DNA of 24,379 bases, taken from assembly GCA_946887105.1 (NCBI GenBank), contig CAMPKJ010000050.1, forward strand, positions 1-24,379. Reading direction: 5' to 3'. Below are positions 15,545-22,275 of this stretch, piece after piece. The stretch is from an uncultured Acidobacteriota bacterium (GTDB lineage: Bacteria; Acidobacteriota; Thermoanaerobaculia; Gp7-AA8). The position numbers and the translations under genes were made by a program. The notes under the pieces were generated by a model, which did no database searches, was not told the origin of the DNA, and saw only the letters and a list, made by a program, of their open reading frames with translations. The first letter of the stretch is position 1. Each line of letters opens with the position of its first letter.

Positions 15545-15928
15545 ATGAACACCCGAATCCTCATGGTCGCGAGCGCCATGGTCATGGGCGCCGCCGGCGC
15601 GGCTGGTCTGTTCCTGCCGCACGAAATCCTCGCCGCAATCGGAGCGCCCGCGAGCGGGCTGGTGCCATCGCTGCTCCAGATTCACGCCGCCCTGCTGCTC
15701 GCGTTCGCGATGCTGAACTGGATGGCGAAGGACAGTCTGATCGGCGGGATCTACAACCGTCCGGTGCTCGTCGGGAACGTCACGCATTTCGCGATCGGGG
15801 CGATCACGCTGCTGAAAATCGTGATGCGCGATCCGACGCCGGCGGTCATCGCAGCCACCGCGGTCTATGTCGTCTTCGCCATCGGCTTCGGGATGCTGTT
15901 GTTCCGCAGTCCCGTCAAGCGGGAATGA
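15545..15928 (+). CDS. small four-helix membrane protein of unknown function
   Basis: A 127-residue protein with four predicted membrane helices: residues 5-25 (ending GLFLPHEIL), 40-60 ([19 protein letters not shown]), 75-92 ([19 protein letters not shown]) and 100-122. The frame is open upstream inside the glycosyltransferase gene, but ATG 15545 directly starts the first helix. It follows the glycan operon at 10 bases and converges with the acetyltransferase gene, with 14 shared bases (15915-15928). No catalytic motif is seen; I cannot assign a role. Confidence 0.8.
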   Translation: MNTRILMVASAMVMGAAGAAGLFLPHEILAAIGAPASGLVPSLLQIHAALLLAFAMLNWMAKDSLIGGIYNRPVLVGNVTHFAIGAITLLKIVMRDPTPAVIAATAVYVVFAIGFGMLLFRSPVKRE

Positions 15929-16493
15929 GCGACACGCGTTCGCCGGCGCGCTGATATTGGCGATTGCATTCGCCGCACGTCGCACGATCGCCGTCGAACC
16001 GCAGCGTGATTCCGCACTGGCACACCGCGCCGATCACGCGTCCAGGAACTCCCGCCACGAGCGCGTACGCCGGCACGTCCTTCGTCACGACGGCACCGGC
16101 GGCGATGAACGCCCATTCGTGAATGGTCACGCCGCAGACGATGGTCGCGTTCGCGCCGATGCTCGCCCCGTGCTTCACGCGTGTTTCGCGATAGTCCGCG
16201 GCGGTGTTGCGCGGAAACGCGGACCGCGGCGTGCGGACGTTCGTGAAGACCATGCTCGGGCCGCAGAACACGTAGTCCTCGAGCACCACGCCTTCGTAGA
16301 TGGACACGTTGTTCTGGATCTTGACGTGATTGCCGATGGTCACGCCGCGGGCGACGAAAACGTTCTGGCCGAGGGAACAGTCGGTGCCGATGGTGGCGGC
16401 GGGGCTGATGTGGCAGAAGTGCCAGATCTTCGTCCGCTCGCCGATGCGCGCGCCGTCGTCGACGTACGCCGACTCATGAATCTGAACGCTCAT
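15915..16493 (-). CDS. wbpD: WbpD-like UDP-amino-sugar N-acetyltransferase with C-terminal zinc ribbon
   Basis: A 192-residue hexapeptide acetyltransferase. ATG 16493 overlaps the stop of the dehydrogenase (ATGA). The beta-helix begins at once ([34 protein letters not shown]), contains the family segment [26 protein letters not shown] (a loop typical of WbpD/WlbB), and closes with [23 protein letters not shown]-terminal zinc-ribbon-like tail has four cysteines (CQC ... CGEC) as in many members. WbpD acetylates the 3-amino group of UDP-2-acetamido-3-amino-2,3-dideoxy-glucuronate using acetyl-CoA. The pairing with a WlbA-like dehydrogenase supports the same or a near-identical substrate. Confidence 0.87.
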   Translation of the reverse strand: MSVQIHESAYVDDGARIGERTKIWHFCHISPAATIGTDCSLGQNVFVARGVTIGNHVKIQNNVSIYEGVVLEDYVFCGPSMVFTNVRTPRSAFPRNTAADYRETRVKHGASIGANATIVCGVTIHEWAFIAAGAVVTKDVPAYALVAGVPGRVIGAVCQCGITLRFDGDRATCGECNRQYQRAGERVSLIPA

Positions 16494-17446
16494 CGCAGCA
16501 CGCGCTCCTCGGCGAGAAACGGATGCGCTGTATCCGCATTCGACTTCGGCGCCGTTTCGCGGATCGCGTGCACCAGCTCGATCGATGGACGCGCGTCGGC
16601 AATGCCGAACCCGCCGCCGCCGAGGAGGTCGCGGTAGACCGCCGTGTGCAGATTGCCGAACGACTCGGTGAACTCGATCTCCGCGCCGTCGACCGTGATC
16701 GAACGGAACGTCGTGCGCGAGCCGGGGACGGCGGAGAAGGGGAGGTCCGACGGCTCGACGGAGAGGAACCAGCGCACGTCGGCGTTCTGCAGCTCGAGGA
16801 ATCCCGACATGCGCCGCTTTTCGGCCAGATGCACCTCGCAGCGCCCGACGCCGCCGAAGAGCCAGAGCAGCATGTCGAAAAAGTGGATGCCGATGTTCAT
16901 GGCCACGCCGCCGGAACGCTCTTCCGAGCCTTTCCACGACACGTCGTACCAACCGCCGCGCGACGTGACGTAGGTCAGTTCCACCTCATGCCGCCGATTC
17001 GTGGACTGCGCGAGCTCGTCGCGCAGCCGGAGCAGGCTGGGATGATGGCGAAGCTGCAACACGGTGAACACGCGGCGCCCGCTTTCGTGCTCGAGCTCTT
17101 CGAGGGCGTCGAGATTCCAGGGATTGATCACCAGCGGCTTCTCGCAGATCGCGTGTGCGCCGACGCGCAAGGCCAGGCGCACGTGCGCATCGTGCAGATA
17201 GTTGGGCGAACAGATCGAAACGTAGTGCACGCGGCCGGACTCGGGGCCGCGGCGCGCCTTCTCGAGGAAGCGATCGAAGCGTTCGATCTCGCGGAAGAAC
17301 TTCACATCGAACGAATAACGGTCGAGCACGCCGACGGAGTCGTTCGGATCGGCGGCCGCGAGCAGGAAGCTGCCCGTGTCGCGGATCGCATCGAGATGCC
17401 GCGGCGCCACGAAACCGCCGGCACCGATCAGAGCGAAGTTGTGCAT
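16490..17446 (-). CDS. wlbA: WlbA/WbpB-like sugar-nucleotide 3-dehydrogenase (Gfo/Idh/MocA family)
   Basis: A 318-residue protein. The Rossmann motif [10 protein letters not shown] binds [13 protein letters not shown] and CEKPLV (with the conserved Lys103) are the Gfo/Idh hallmarks, and [17 protein letters not shown] gives the conserved His188. WlbA/WbpB oxidises C3 of UDP-2-acetamido-2-deoxy-glucuronate, the step before transamination and acetylation; the opening [17 protein letters not shown] and length match that group. The acetyltransferase follows with a 4-base overlap, and an aminotransferase of the right family lies at 8055. A UDP-GlcNAc 6-dehydrogenase is not in the window. A TACACT box (17458-17453) ends six bases before the ATG and no Shine-Dalgarno is present, so a leaderless mRNA is possible. 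Confidence 0.88.
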   Translation of the reverse strand: MHNFALIGAGGFVAPRHLDAIRDTGSFLLAAADPNDSVGVLDRYSFDVKFFREIERFDRFLEKARRGPESGRVHYVSICSPNYLHDAHVRLALRVGAHAICEKPLVINPWNLDALEELEHESGRRVFTVLQLRHHPSLLRLRDELAQSTNRRHEVELTYVTSRGGWYDVSWKGSEERSGGVAMNIGIHFFDMLLWLFGGVGRCEVHLAEKRRMSGFLELQNADVRWFLSVEPSDLPFSAVPGSRTTFRSITVDGAEIEFTESFGNLHTAVYRDLLGGGGFGIADARPSIELVHAIRETAPKSNADTAHPFLAEERVLR

Positions 17447-17462
17447 CGCGAAGAGTGTAAAC

Positions 17463-17588
17463 GGTTGTCAGTCACCGCGCTTCGCGCGGGGTTGTCGGTT
17501 GTCCGCGATGCTCGCGGAACCGGCTGCCTGTAGCCGAGACGCCCCCGACAACCGACAACCCCGCGCGCCAGCGCGGTGACTGACAACC
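17463..17588. repeat. 126-base inverted repeat with about 41-base arms
   Basis: The left arm 17463-17503 (GGTTGTCAGTCACCGCGCT ... GGTTGTC) and the right arm 17547-17588 are complementary except for a few bases at one inner hairpin tip (TTCG in the left arm against TGGCG). Each arm also contains a small CCGCGC/GCGCGG hairpin and two GTTGTC words. A 43-base centre separates the arms. It has no ORF and looks like a REP or MITE-type element placed between the dehydrogenase gene and the terminator at 17611. No target duplication is evident. Confidence 0.9.
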
Positions 17589-17610
17589 GCGCAGCGGCGC
17601 AAAAAACAAA

Positions 17611-17634
17611 AAGGGCGCCCTTTCAGGCGCCCTT
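17611..17634 (-). terminator. intrinsic terminator on the minus strand
   Basis: AAGGGCGCC (17611-17619) and GGCGCCCTT (17626-17634) form a perfect nine-base stem with a six-base loop. On the minus strand the hairpin is followed by TTTTTGTTTTTTG (17612 down to about 17600), a strong U-tract; on the plus strand no T-run follows. Transcription on the minus strand from the 17640-18080 region must therefore be what it ends, yet that region holds no conventional gene. Confidence 0.8.
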
Positions 17635-17664
17635 CCGGGGTGGAGCGTCACTGCGTAGTGTTAG

Positions 17665-17703
17665 CTACGAAGCAACCCCCTGAGTGTATTTAGAACAATC
17701 CAT
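17665..17703 (-). CDS. candidate 12-residue micropeptide gene
   Basis: ATG 17703 opens a frame MDCSKYTQGVAS ending in TAG 17667-17665. GGGGAGGAGG (17726-17717), a near-perfect anti-Shine-Dalgarno match, lies 13 bases upstream, slightly further than optimal. A second frame, ATG 17730, also gives 12 residues (MGRRYKFSHGLF), but it contains the purine tract instead of following it. After the stop comes a small hairpin (CGTAG/CTACG, 17669-17654 on the minus strand) and then the terminator. It may be a free micropeptide, a leader peptide or chance. The peptide has no run of one amino acid, so a classical attenuator is not indicated. No family is recognised. Confidence 0.35.
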   Translation of the reverse strand: MDCSKYTQGVAS

Positions 17704-17739
17704 GTGAAAATTTGTACCTCCTCCCCATGAATTTCCGGC

Positions 17740-17797
17740 GGTCCCGCAACAAGCGTCACGTTACGTACCGTGACCCACCTCGCCGGTGTTGCGGACC
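17740..17797 (-). ncRNA. candidate structured RNA upstream of the micropeptide ORF
   Basis: On the minus strand GGTCCGCAACA (17797-17787) pairs with TGTTGCGGGACC (17751-17740) with one bulged G, and within it GTCACG (17774-17769) pairs with CGTGAC (17760-17755) around an eight-base loop. The structure ends 14 bases before the purine-rich ribosome site. It could be the 5' part of a roughly 200-base transcript ending at the terminator near 17600: a regulatory leader or a small RNA. The inner dyad could also be a protein-binding site. No known riboswitch class is recognised. Confidence 0.3.
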
Positions 17798-18050
17798 GGA
17801 TCGACCGCTCACACACCCCGTGGTGGAGGGGAGGAGCGGGAGCTGTTTGACTGGTTCAAAGATCATGCGGCCGAAACCGCACTTGAATCGTATTGCTAAA
17901 GAAACAGCGCATAGCGGAGTTTATTGCACCCGCGCCCGCCCGTTTCCATCTGCTGCATGGGTCACATGATACGGTTTTTACTCCTAATCGCAATCGAAAA
18001 AATTGCACGATATTGCTACTTCAACGACCGTGCCGACGCACAACTCCTTG
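17798..18050. other. intergenic stretch with no gene seen
   Basis: This part of the 17447-18082 gap has no ORF with a good start on either strand and lower GC than its surroundings. I find no convincing minus-strand -35/-10 pair for the candidate small transcript. TTGACT (about 17847) and TTGAAT (about 17883) occur on the plus strand without a matching -10 box at 16-18 bases. Confidence 0.5.
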
Positions 18051-18059
18051 TGCTACACT
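18051..18059 (+). promoter_or_regulatory. extended -10 promoter of the cupredoxin/kinase pair
   Basis: TGC followed by TACACT is an extended -10 element (TGnTAnAcT type). The -35 position (about 18031) is poor, which extended -10 promoters tolerate. Transcription would start near 18066. A T5C7 homopolymer run lies between this box and the GGAG ribosome site at 18071-18074, eight bases before ATG 18083. Confidence 0.45.
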
Positions 18060-18082
18060 TTTTCCCCCCCGGAGCCAACCCA

Positions 18083-18745
18083 ATGAAACATTTCCTCTTC
18101 GCCATCGTGGTGTGCGCAGTCGCCGTCACCGAGCTCGACGCGGCCGTCGTGAACGGCAAAGTCATGTTCCTCACCAAGCGCGGACAGAAGCCGGTCGTCA
18201 ACGAGACGCTTGTTTGGCTCGACGCCGCCGGCCGCGCTCCGAAACGGCCGGGCTCGGCATTCACCATGACCACCCGCAGCAAGGCCTTCCTCCCGCACGT
18301 CCTGGCCGTTCCCGCGGGCTCGACGGTCGCGTTTCCGAACGAAGACCCGATCACGCACAACCTCTTCTCCCTCACTCCCGGCAACACCTTCGACCTCGGC
18401 CTGTATCGCAAAGGCGCCGGCAAGTCCCACAAGTTCGACGCGCCCGGCGTGGTGAACGTCTACTGCAACGTGCACCCGAACATGTCCGCGGTCGTGCACG
18501 TGATGGCCACGCCGTATTACGGCTTCGCCGATGCGAACGGCGATTACTCGTTCGACGTGCCACCCGGCAAGTACCGCCTCACCGCGTGGAACGAGCAGGG
18601 CGGCAGTGCAACCTCCGACATCGAAGTGGCATCTGACGGTAAGGTGGCCGGCCTGACACTGCTGACCATCGACGGCCGCAACGCCCGCGCGGTCCAGCAC
18701 AAGAACAAGTTCGGGCAGGCGTACAAGGCGCCGAAGGATTACTAG
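18083..18745 (+). CDS. secreted cupredoxin-like protein
   Basis: A 220-residue protein with a signal peptide (residues 1-20, MKHFLFAIVVCAVAVTELDA). A plastocyanin-like domain (about 21-142) carries the type 1 copper ligands His92 (ITHN), Cys128, His131 and Met134 (YCNVHPNM), so blue-copper binding in the periplasm is expected. A small carboxypeptidase-regulatory-like beta domain follows (about 143-197, GFADANGDYSFDVPPGKYRL). The frame is open upstream, but GGAG eight bases before ATG 18083 and the signal peptide fix the start. Such proteins are often annotated 'methylamine utilisation protein', but no mau genes are here, so electron transfer or copper handling is the safer reading. It ends three bases before the kinase gene, suggesting a shared transcript. 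Confidence 0.9.
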   Translation: MKHFLFAIVVCAVAVTELDAAVVNGKVMFLTKRGQKPVVNETLVWLDAAGRAPKRPGSAFTMTTRSKAFLPHVLAVPAGSTVAFPNEDPITHNLFSLTPGNTFDLGLYRKGAGKSHKFDAPGVVNVYCNVHPNMSAVVHVMATPYYGFADANGDYSFDVPPGKYRLTAWNEQGGSATSDIEVASDGKVAGLTLLTIDGRNARAVQHKNKFGQAYKAPKDY

Positions 18746-18748
18746 CAC

Positions 18749-21508
18749 GTGACAGCACAGACGCTCGACCGCGGCACGGTCTCCGATGTGGAGCTTCCGA
18801 AGAAGGCGTATACGGTCGAGCGCGCGCGCGTCCCGCTGGTCCTCAAGCTGTTCGGACTGACGGCCATCCTGATCCTGATCGTGGTCGGCCTCGCGGTCGG
18901 CATCACCATCCAGCGCGCGAACGAAGTCGCGAACGAAACGGTCAGCGCGTCGATCAACGGCGCGGCGCGTTTGTTCGGCGAGCTCGAAGAGCAGCGTCTC
19001 GCGCGTCTGGATCTTCCGACGAGGCTCCTCGGCACCGATCCGCCGTTCGTGGCGTTGATCCAGGGCTCGCTCACGGGCGTCGATCCCGATGCCGCTCCCG
19101 TGGTCGAGCCGGCCGACGCGATTCCCGAAGCCGTTCCTCCGCCCGCGCCGGCGATCGACCTTCCGAGCATCGTCGATCAGATCGAACAGCGGCGGGTCTC
19201 GTTCCGCAGCGATCTGTTGATGCTGCTCGATGATGAGGGCCGCCTGATCGCACGGACCGATCGCCCGATCACGGCCACTCCGCCGATGACCGACCTCTAC
19301 ACCACCACGAGCATGGTGCAGGCGATCGTCGATGACGCGAGCCTCGCGTCGACGACCGGCGTGATGGCGCTCGATGGCAAGCTCTATCACGCAGCGGTCG
19401 CGCCCGTCGGCGCCGGCGCCCGGAACGTGCGCTTCGGCTATCTCGTGAACGCCGTGGCCATCAACGACAAGTTCGCGAACAGCATCGCCGAGTCGACGCG
19501 CGCCGGCGTGATCTTCGTTCCGAAAGGCGACAGCACCGCGGTTCGTTCGTCGAACGCGCCGAGCGTCATGCCGAAGCAGATCGCGATCGGACAGACGCAA
19601 ACGCAGAAAGTCGACCAGAGCGAGTACATCCTCACCTCGAAACCGCTCCTGGCCGGCCGCGATCCGGTCGGCACCGCCATCTTCCTCCGCTCCAAAGATC
19701 GCGAGCTCGCGCCCTTCCGCGAGATCGAGCGCGCGCTCCTCATCGGCGGCGGCATCGCGCTGCTGTTCGCGTTCCTGCTGTCGTGGCTGATCGCGAAGCG
19801 CGTCACGCGTCCGATCGAGAACCTCGCCGGCATCGCACAAGCCGTCACCGCGGGCGATTACAGCCAGGAGCCGGACGTGACCCGCAACGACGAAGTGGGA
19901 ATCCTCGGCCGCTCGTTCGGCAAGATGATCAACTCCCTTCGCGACAAGGCGGAGCTCGAAGAGCTGTACGCCGCGATGGCGGAGAAGTCGGACGAAGCGC
20001 AGGCGGTCGTGCGTCCGGCCGAAGCCGCGAAGCTCGACGAAGGGACGGTGCTCGTCACCGATCTGCGCGGCCTGCCTGCCACCGTCGGTGACGGCGATGC
20101 CGCGAGCGTGATCGCAGCCGTCGAGCGCGCGATGCGCGTGCAGGAAGCGGAAGTCGCGCGCCAGGACGGCGAAGTGCGCGAGATCAACGGGCACCGCCTG
20201 ATCTCCGTCTTCCGCGGCGAGCGCGGGATCATTCACGCGATTCGCGCCGCGCGCACGATCAACGAGGAGCTGGCCCTGCAACTCGGCCCGAACACGATGT
20301 CCCTCGGCGTCGGCATCGCCACCGGCGAGTTCGTTTCCGGCTCCGTGACGCTCGAGCACGAGACCGGTCTGGCCATCGTCGGCAACGCCCCGCTGCTCGC
20401 GCTGCTGTTCGCGTGGCACGCGCCGAATGGCTTCGCCTACGTTTCGTACGAGACCGCGCAAGCCGCGGGCGGCGAGGTGCTCGCCACCGCGACCCGCGAA
20501 GAGGTGCGCCTCAAGTGGCTGCCCAACGCGTTGCCTGTGGCCGCGTTGCCACTCGTCAGCGTGACCACCGGCATGATGAAGTCGATCGGCGCCGACACGT
20601 CGACCATGGCCACGATGCGCATGAGCACGCAGGCCGGCACGACCGCGCCCGCATCGCCGCAAGCCGATCTGCAGCTCGGACATCTCTTCGCCAATCGTTA
20701 TCAGATCGAATCGATCCTCGGCCGCGGCGGCATGGGCGTGGTCTACAAGGCGACCGACAGGCAGCTCGACGAAACAGTGGCCATCAAGACGCTGCCCGGC
20801 GATGTGATGACCCGTTCGCCGGAGGACCTCGAACGCTTCAAGCGCGAGATCCGCCTGGCGCGCCGGATCACGCATCGCAACGTCCTCCGCACGTACGACT
20901 ATGGCGAAGCCGAGGGCGTGTACTTCATCAGCATGGAGTTCGTGCGCGGATACACGCTGTCCGAGCTGCTCGATGAAGCAGCGAACCGGCAGATGCCGAC
21001 GCGCGCCGCGGTGGGCATCACACGGCAGATCTGCCGCGGACTGCAGGCCGCACACGAGCAGGGCATCATCCATCGCGATATCAAGCCGCAGAACGTGCTC
21101 GTCGACGCAAAAGGCGAGGCCAAGCTGATGGACTTCGGCATCGCGCGCATGGCCGAAACGATGGAAGGCGTCACCCAAGCCGGCCTGATCGTCGGCACGC
21201 CGCACTACATGAGTCCCGAGCAGGTCCAGGGCAAGCAGCTCGACGCGCGCAGCGACGTTTATTCGCTCGGCGTGATGATCTACGAGATGCTGGTCGGACG
21301 CAGGCCGTTCGAATCGTCGTCGCTGACCGGCGTCCTCACCGCGCACATCACCGAAAACGCGAAGCCGCCCATCGATCTGCGCCCCGACATCAGCGCCGCG
21401 ATCAACAGCATCGTCATGCGTTGCCTGGCGAAAGATCCGGCCGCGCGCTACGCAAACGCGGGCGAGCTGCTTGCGGACATGGAAGAGTACCGGGCCGCGG
21501 CTGCCTAA
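18749..21508 (+). CDS. transmembrane serine/threonine protein kinase with sensor, HAMP and degenerate cyclase domains
   Basis: A 919-residue receptor kinase starting at GTG 18749, three bases after the cupredoxin stop. A short cytoplasmic tail and TM1 (about 29-51) lead to a periplasmic region (about 52-325) that looks like a double-Cache sensor (SDLLMLLDDEGRLIARTDRP, GYLVNAVAINDKFA). TM2 (about 329-349) is followed by a HAMP domain (RVTRPIENLAGIAQAVTAGDY, about 351-402). Residues about 430-600 resemble class III nucleotide cyclases: the first metal Asp is present in LVTDLRG, but the second is His (EINGHRL) and the Asn/Arg of the substrate site are replaced (VGNAPLLALLF), so it should be inactive. 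The Hanks kinase (about 651-915) is complete: GRGGMGVVYKA, VAIKTL, HRDIKPQN, DFGIA, GTPHYMSPEQ. It phosphorylates Ser/Thr in response to an unknown periplasmic signal. Confidence 0.93.
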   Translation: MTAQTLDRGTVSDVELPKKAYTVERARVPLVLKLFGLTAILILIVVGLAVGITIQRANEVANETVSASINGAARLFGELEEQRLARLDLPTRLLGTDPPFVALIQGSLTGVDPDAAPVVEPADAIPEAVPPPAPAIDLPSIVDQIEQRRVSFRSDLLMLLDDEGRLIARTDRPITATPPMTDLYTTTSMVQAIVDDASLASTTGVMALDGKLYHAAVAPVGAGARNVRFGYLVNAVAINDKFANSIAESTRAGVIFVPKGDSTAVRSSNAPSVMPKQIAIGQTQTQKVDQSEYILTSKPLLAGRDPVGTAIFLRSKDRELAPFREIERALLIGGGIALLFAFLLSWLIAKRVTRPIENLAGIAQAVTAGDYSQEPDVTRNDEVGILGRSFGKMINSLRDKAELEELYAAMAEKSDEAQAVVRPAEAAKLDEGTVLVTDLRGLPATVGDGDAASVIAAVERAMRVQEAEVARQDGEVREINGHRLISVFRGERGIIHAIRAARTINEELALQLGPNTMSLGVGIATGEFVSGSVTLEHETGLAIVGNAPLLALLFAWHAPNGFAYVSYETAQAAGGEVLATATREEVRLKWLPNALPVAALPLVSVTTGMMKSIGADTSTMATMRMSTQAGTTAPASPQADLQLGHLFANRYQIESILGRGGMGVVYKATDRQLDETVAIKTLPGDVMTRSPEDLERFKREIRLARRITHRNVLRTYDYGEAEGVYFISMEFVRGYTLSELLDEAANRQMPTRAAVGITRQICRGLQAAHEQGIIHRDIKPQNVLVDAKGEAKLMDFGIARMAETMEGVTQAGLIVGTPHYMSPEQVQGKQLDARSDVYSLGVMIYEMLVGRRPFESSSLTGVLTAHITENAKPPIDLRPDISAAINSIVMRCLAKDPAARYANAGELLADMEEYRAAAA

Positions 21509-22188
21509 TCCGCGCTGAACAGTTTCTCGAGCACCTTCGCGCGGATGTACAACGACCCGCGCGTCAGCGCGTCCTCTTCATCGTCCGCCGTGTGCGTCAG
21601 CTTCTTCAGCCGCACCAGGGTCACTTTCTTGAAGCGGCGGAAATTCATCTCGACGTAGATCGGCGTCCCCGGAATCTCGTCCGCGAGCGCGCCGGTCGAA
21701 GGGGAGATGCCTTTCACCACCTGCGTCACGATGCGCTGCATCTGGCGATTGGTTGGAATGACATCCGTCGTCCAGACGTCGATCCACGCTTCCGGACCGT
21801 ACACGAAGCGATGGCGCGTCGCGGGAACGCCCTTCACCTCGCCCTTGAGCCGCGACCCCAACGTCGGCTCGGCGTTGCGCTCGGCCGCACCCGCCGCGCC
21901 GGCGAGACGGGTGAGGATCGGCGCAATCTCATCGACGTCGACATCGACGTACATGCGGCCGAGGGGATTCGTGACCGTCACCGCCTGCGCGTCATTGCGG
22001 CTGAACGCATTCAGCCACAGCGCCTCGGCGCGCACGCCGCCGGCGTAGACATGCAGCTCGACATTGCCGAAGCGGCCGAGGTACGGGAACACCGCCTCGG
22101 GCGTGGCCTCGAGCTCGAGGTGATAGGAAGCCGTTGCGGGGAGCGAAAGAGAGAAAAGAAGAATGAGAAAGGGGACCGGGGCACGCAT
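21505..22188 (-). CDS. secreted protein of unknown function (227 aa)
   Basis: ATG 22188 begins a signal peptide (MRAPVPFLILLFSLSLPATA), so it is preferred over the longer frame from 22263, whose first residues come from the TTCCTCGG repeat. The mature part starts YHLELEATPEAVFPYLGRFG, which is reminiscent of a SRPBCC/START-like (polyketide-cyclase type) opening, and continues as a mixed alpha/beta soluble protein. No catalytic motif is clear. Its stop shares bases with the kinase stop (CTAA, 21505-21508), so the two genes converge with no terminator between. It lies 85 bases downstream of the M20 hydrolase on the same strand and may be co-transcribed with it. I do not recognise the family. 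Confidence 0.78.
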   Translation of the reverse strand: MRAPVPFLILLFSLSLPATASYHLELEATPEAVFPYLGRFGNVELHVYAGGVRAEALWLNAFSRNDAQAVTVTNPLGRMYVDVDVDEIAPILTRLAGAAGAAERNAEPTLGSRLKGEVKGVPATRHRFVYGPEAWIDVWTTDVIPTNRQMQRIVTQVVKGISPSTGALADEIPGTPIYVEMNFRRFKKVTLVRLKKLTHTADDEEDALTRGSLYIRAKVLEKLFSAD

Positions 22189-22213
22189 GCGCGCGAGAGT
22201 GTGCCACAGGTCG

Positions 22214-22275
22214 GTGCCTCGGGTTCCTCGGAGTTCCTCGGGTTCCTCGGGGCGGGCTGCCACACCGAGGAACTC
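22214..22275. repeat. TTCCTCGG repeat array, second copy
   Basis: GTGCCTCGG, GTTCCTCGG, AGTTCCTCGG and GTTCCTCGG occur in tandem, and GAGTTCCTCGG (22231-22241) pairs perfectly with CCGAGGAACTC (22265-22275). The hairpin runs into the M20 gene's stop codon at 22274-22276. No T-run follows on either strand, so it is not a standard terminator. It is the same repeat family as 6973-7068. Confidence 0.75.

Noticed and set aside
17640..17720. Possible tmRNA 3' end on the minus strand (GCTCCACC near 17644)
   Set aside because: There is no T-arm GGTTCGA, no matching acceptor stem and no tag ORF ending in ALAA.
17712..17969. 85-codon plus-strand frame starting at TTG 17712
   Set aside because: It has a weak start and an Arg/Pro-rich random composition, and it covers the dyad structures of the intergenic region; no family is recognisable.
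18059..18072. T5C7 run between the cupredoxin promoter and its ribosome site as a phase-variation switch
   Set aside because: The tract is short and outside the coding frame; one sequence gives no evidence of length variation.
18053..21346. 1097-codon open frame on the minus strand opposite the cupredoxin and kinase
   Set aside because: It is antisense to two well-recognised genes. Long antisense frames are expected in GC-rich coding DNA, and its composition (His, Arg, Asp, Ala rich) shows no known motif.
22189..22263. Upstream start (22263) for the unknown secreted protein
   Set aside because: The extra 25 residues are encoded partly by the TTCCTCGG repeat and would place the signal peptide inside the protein.
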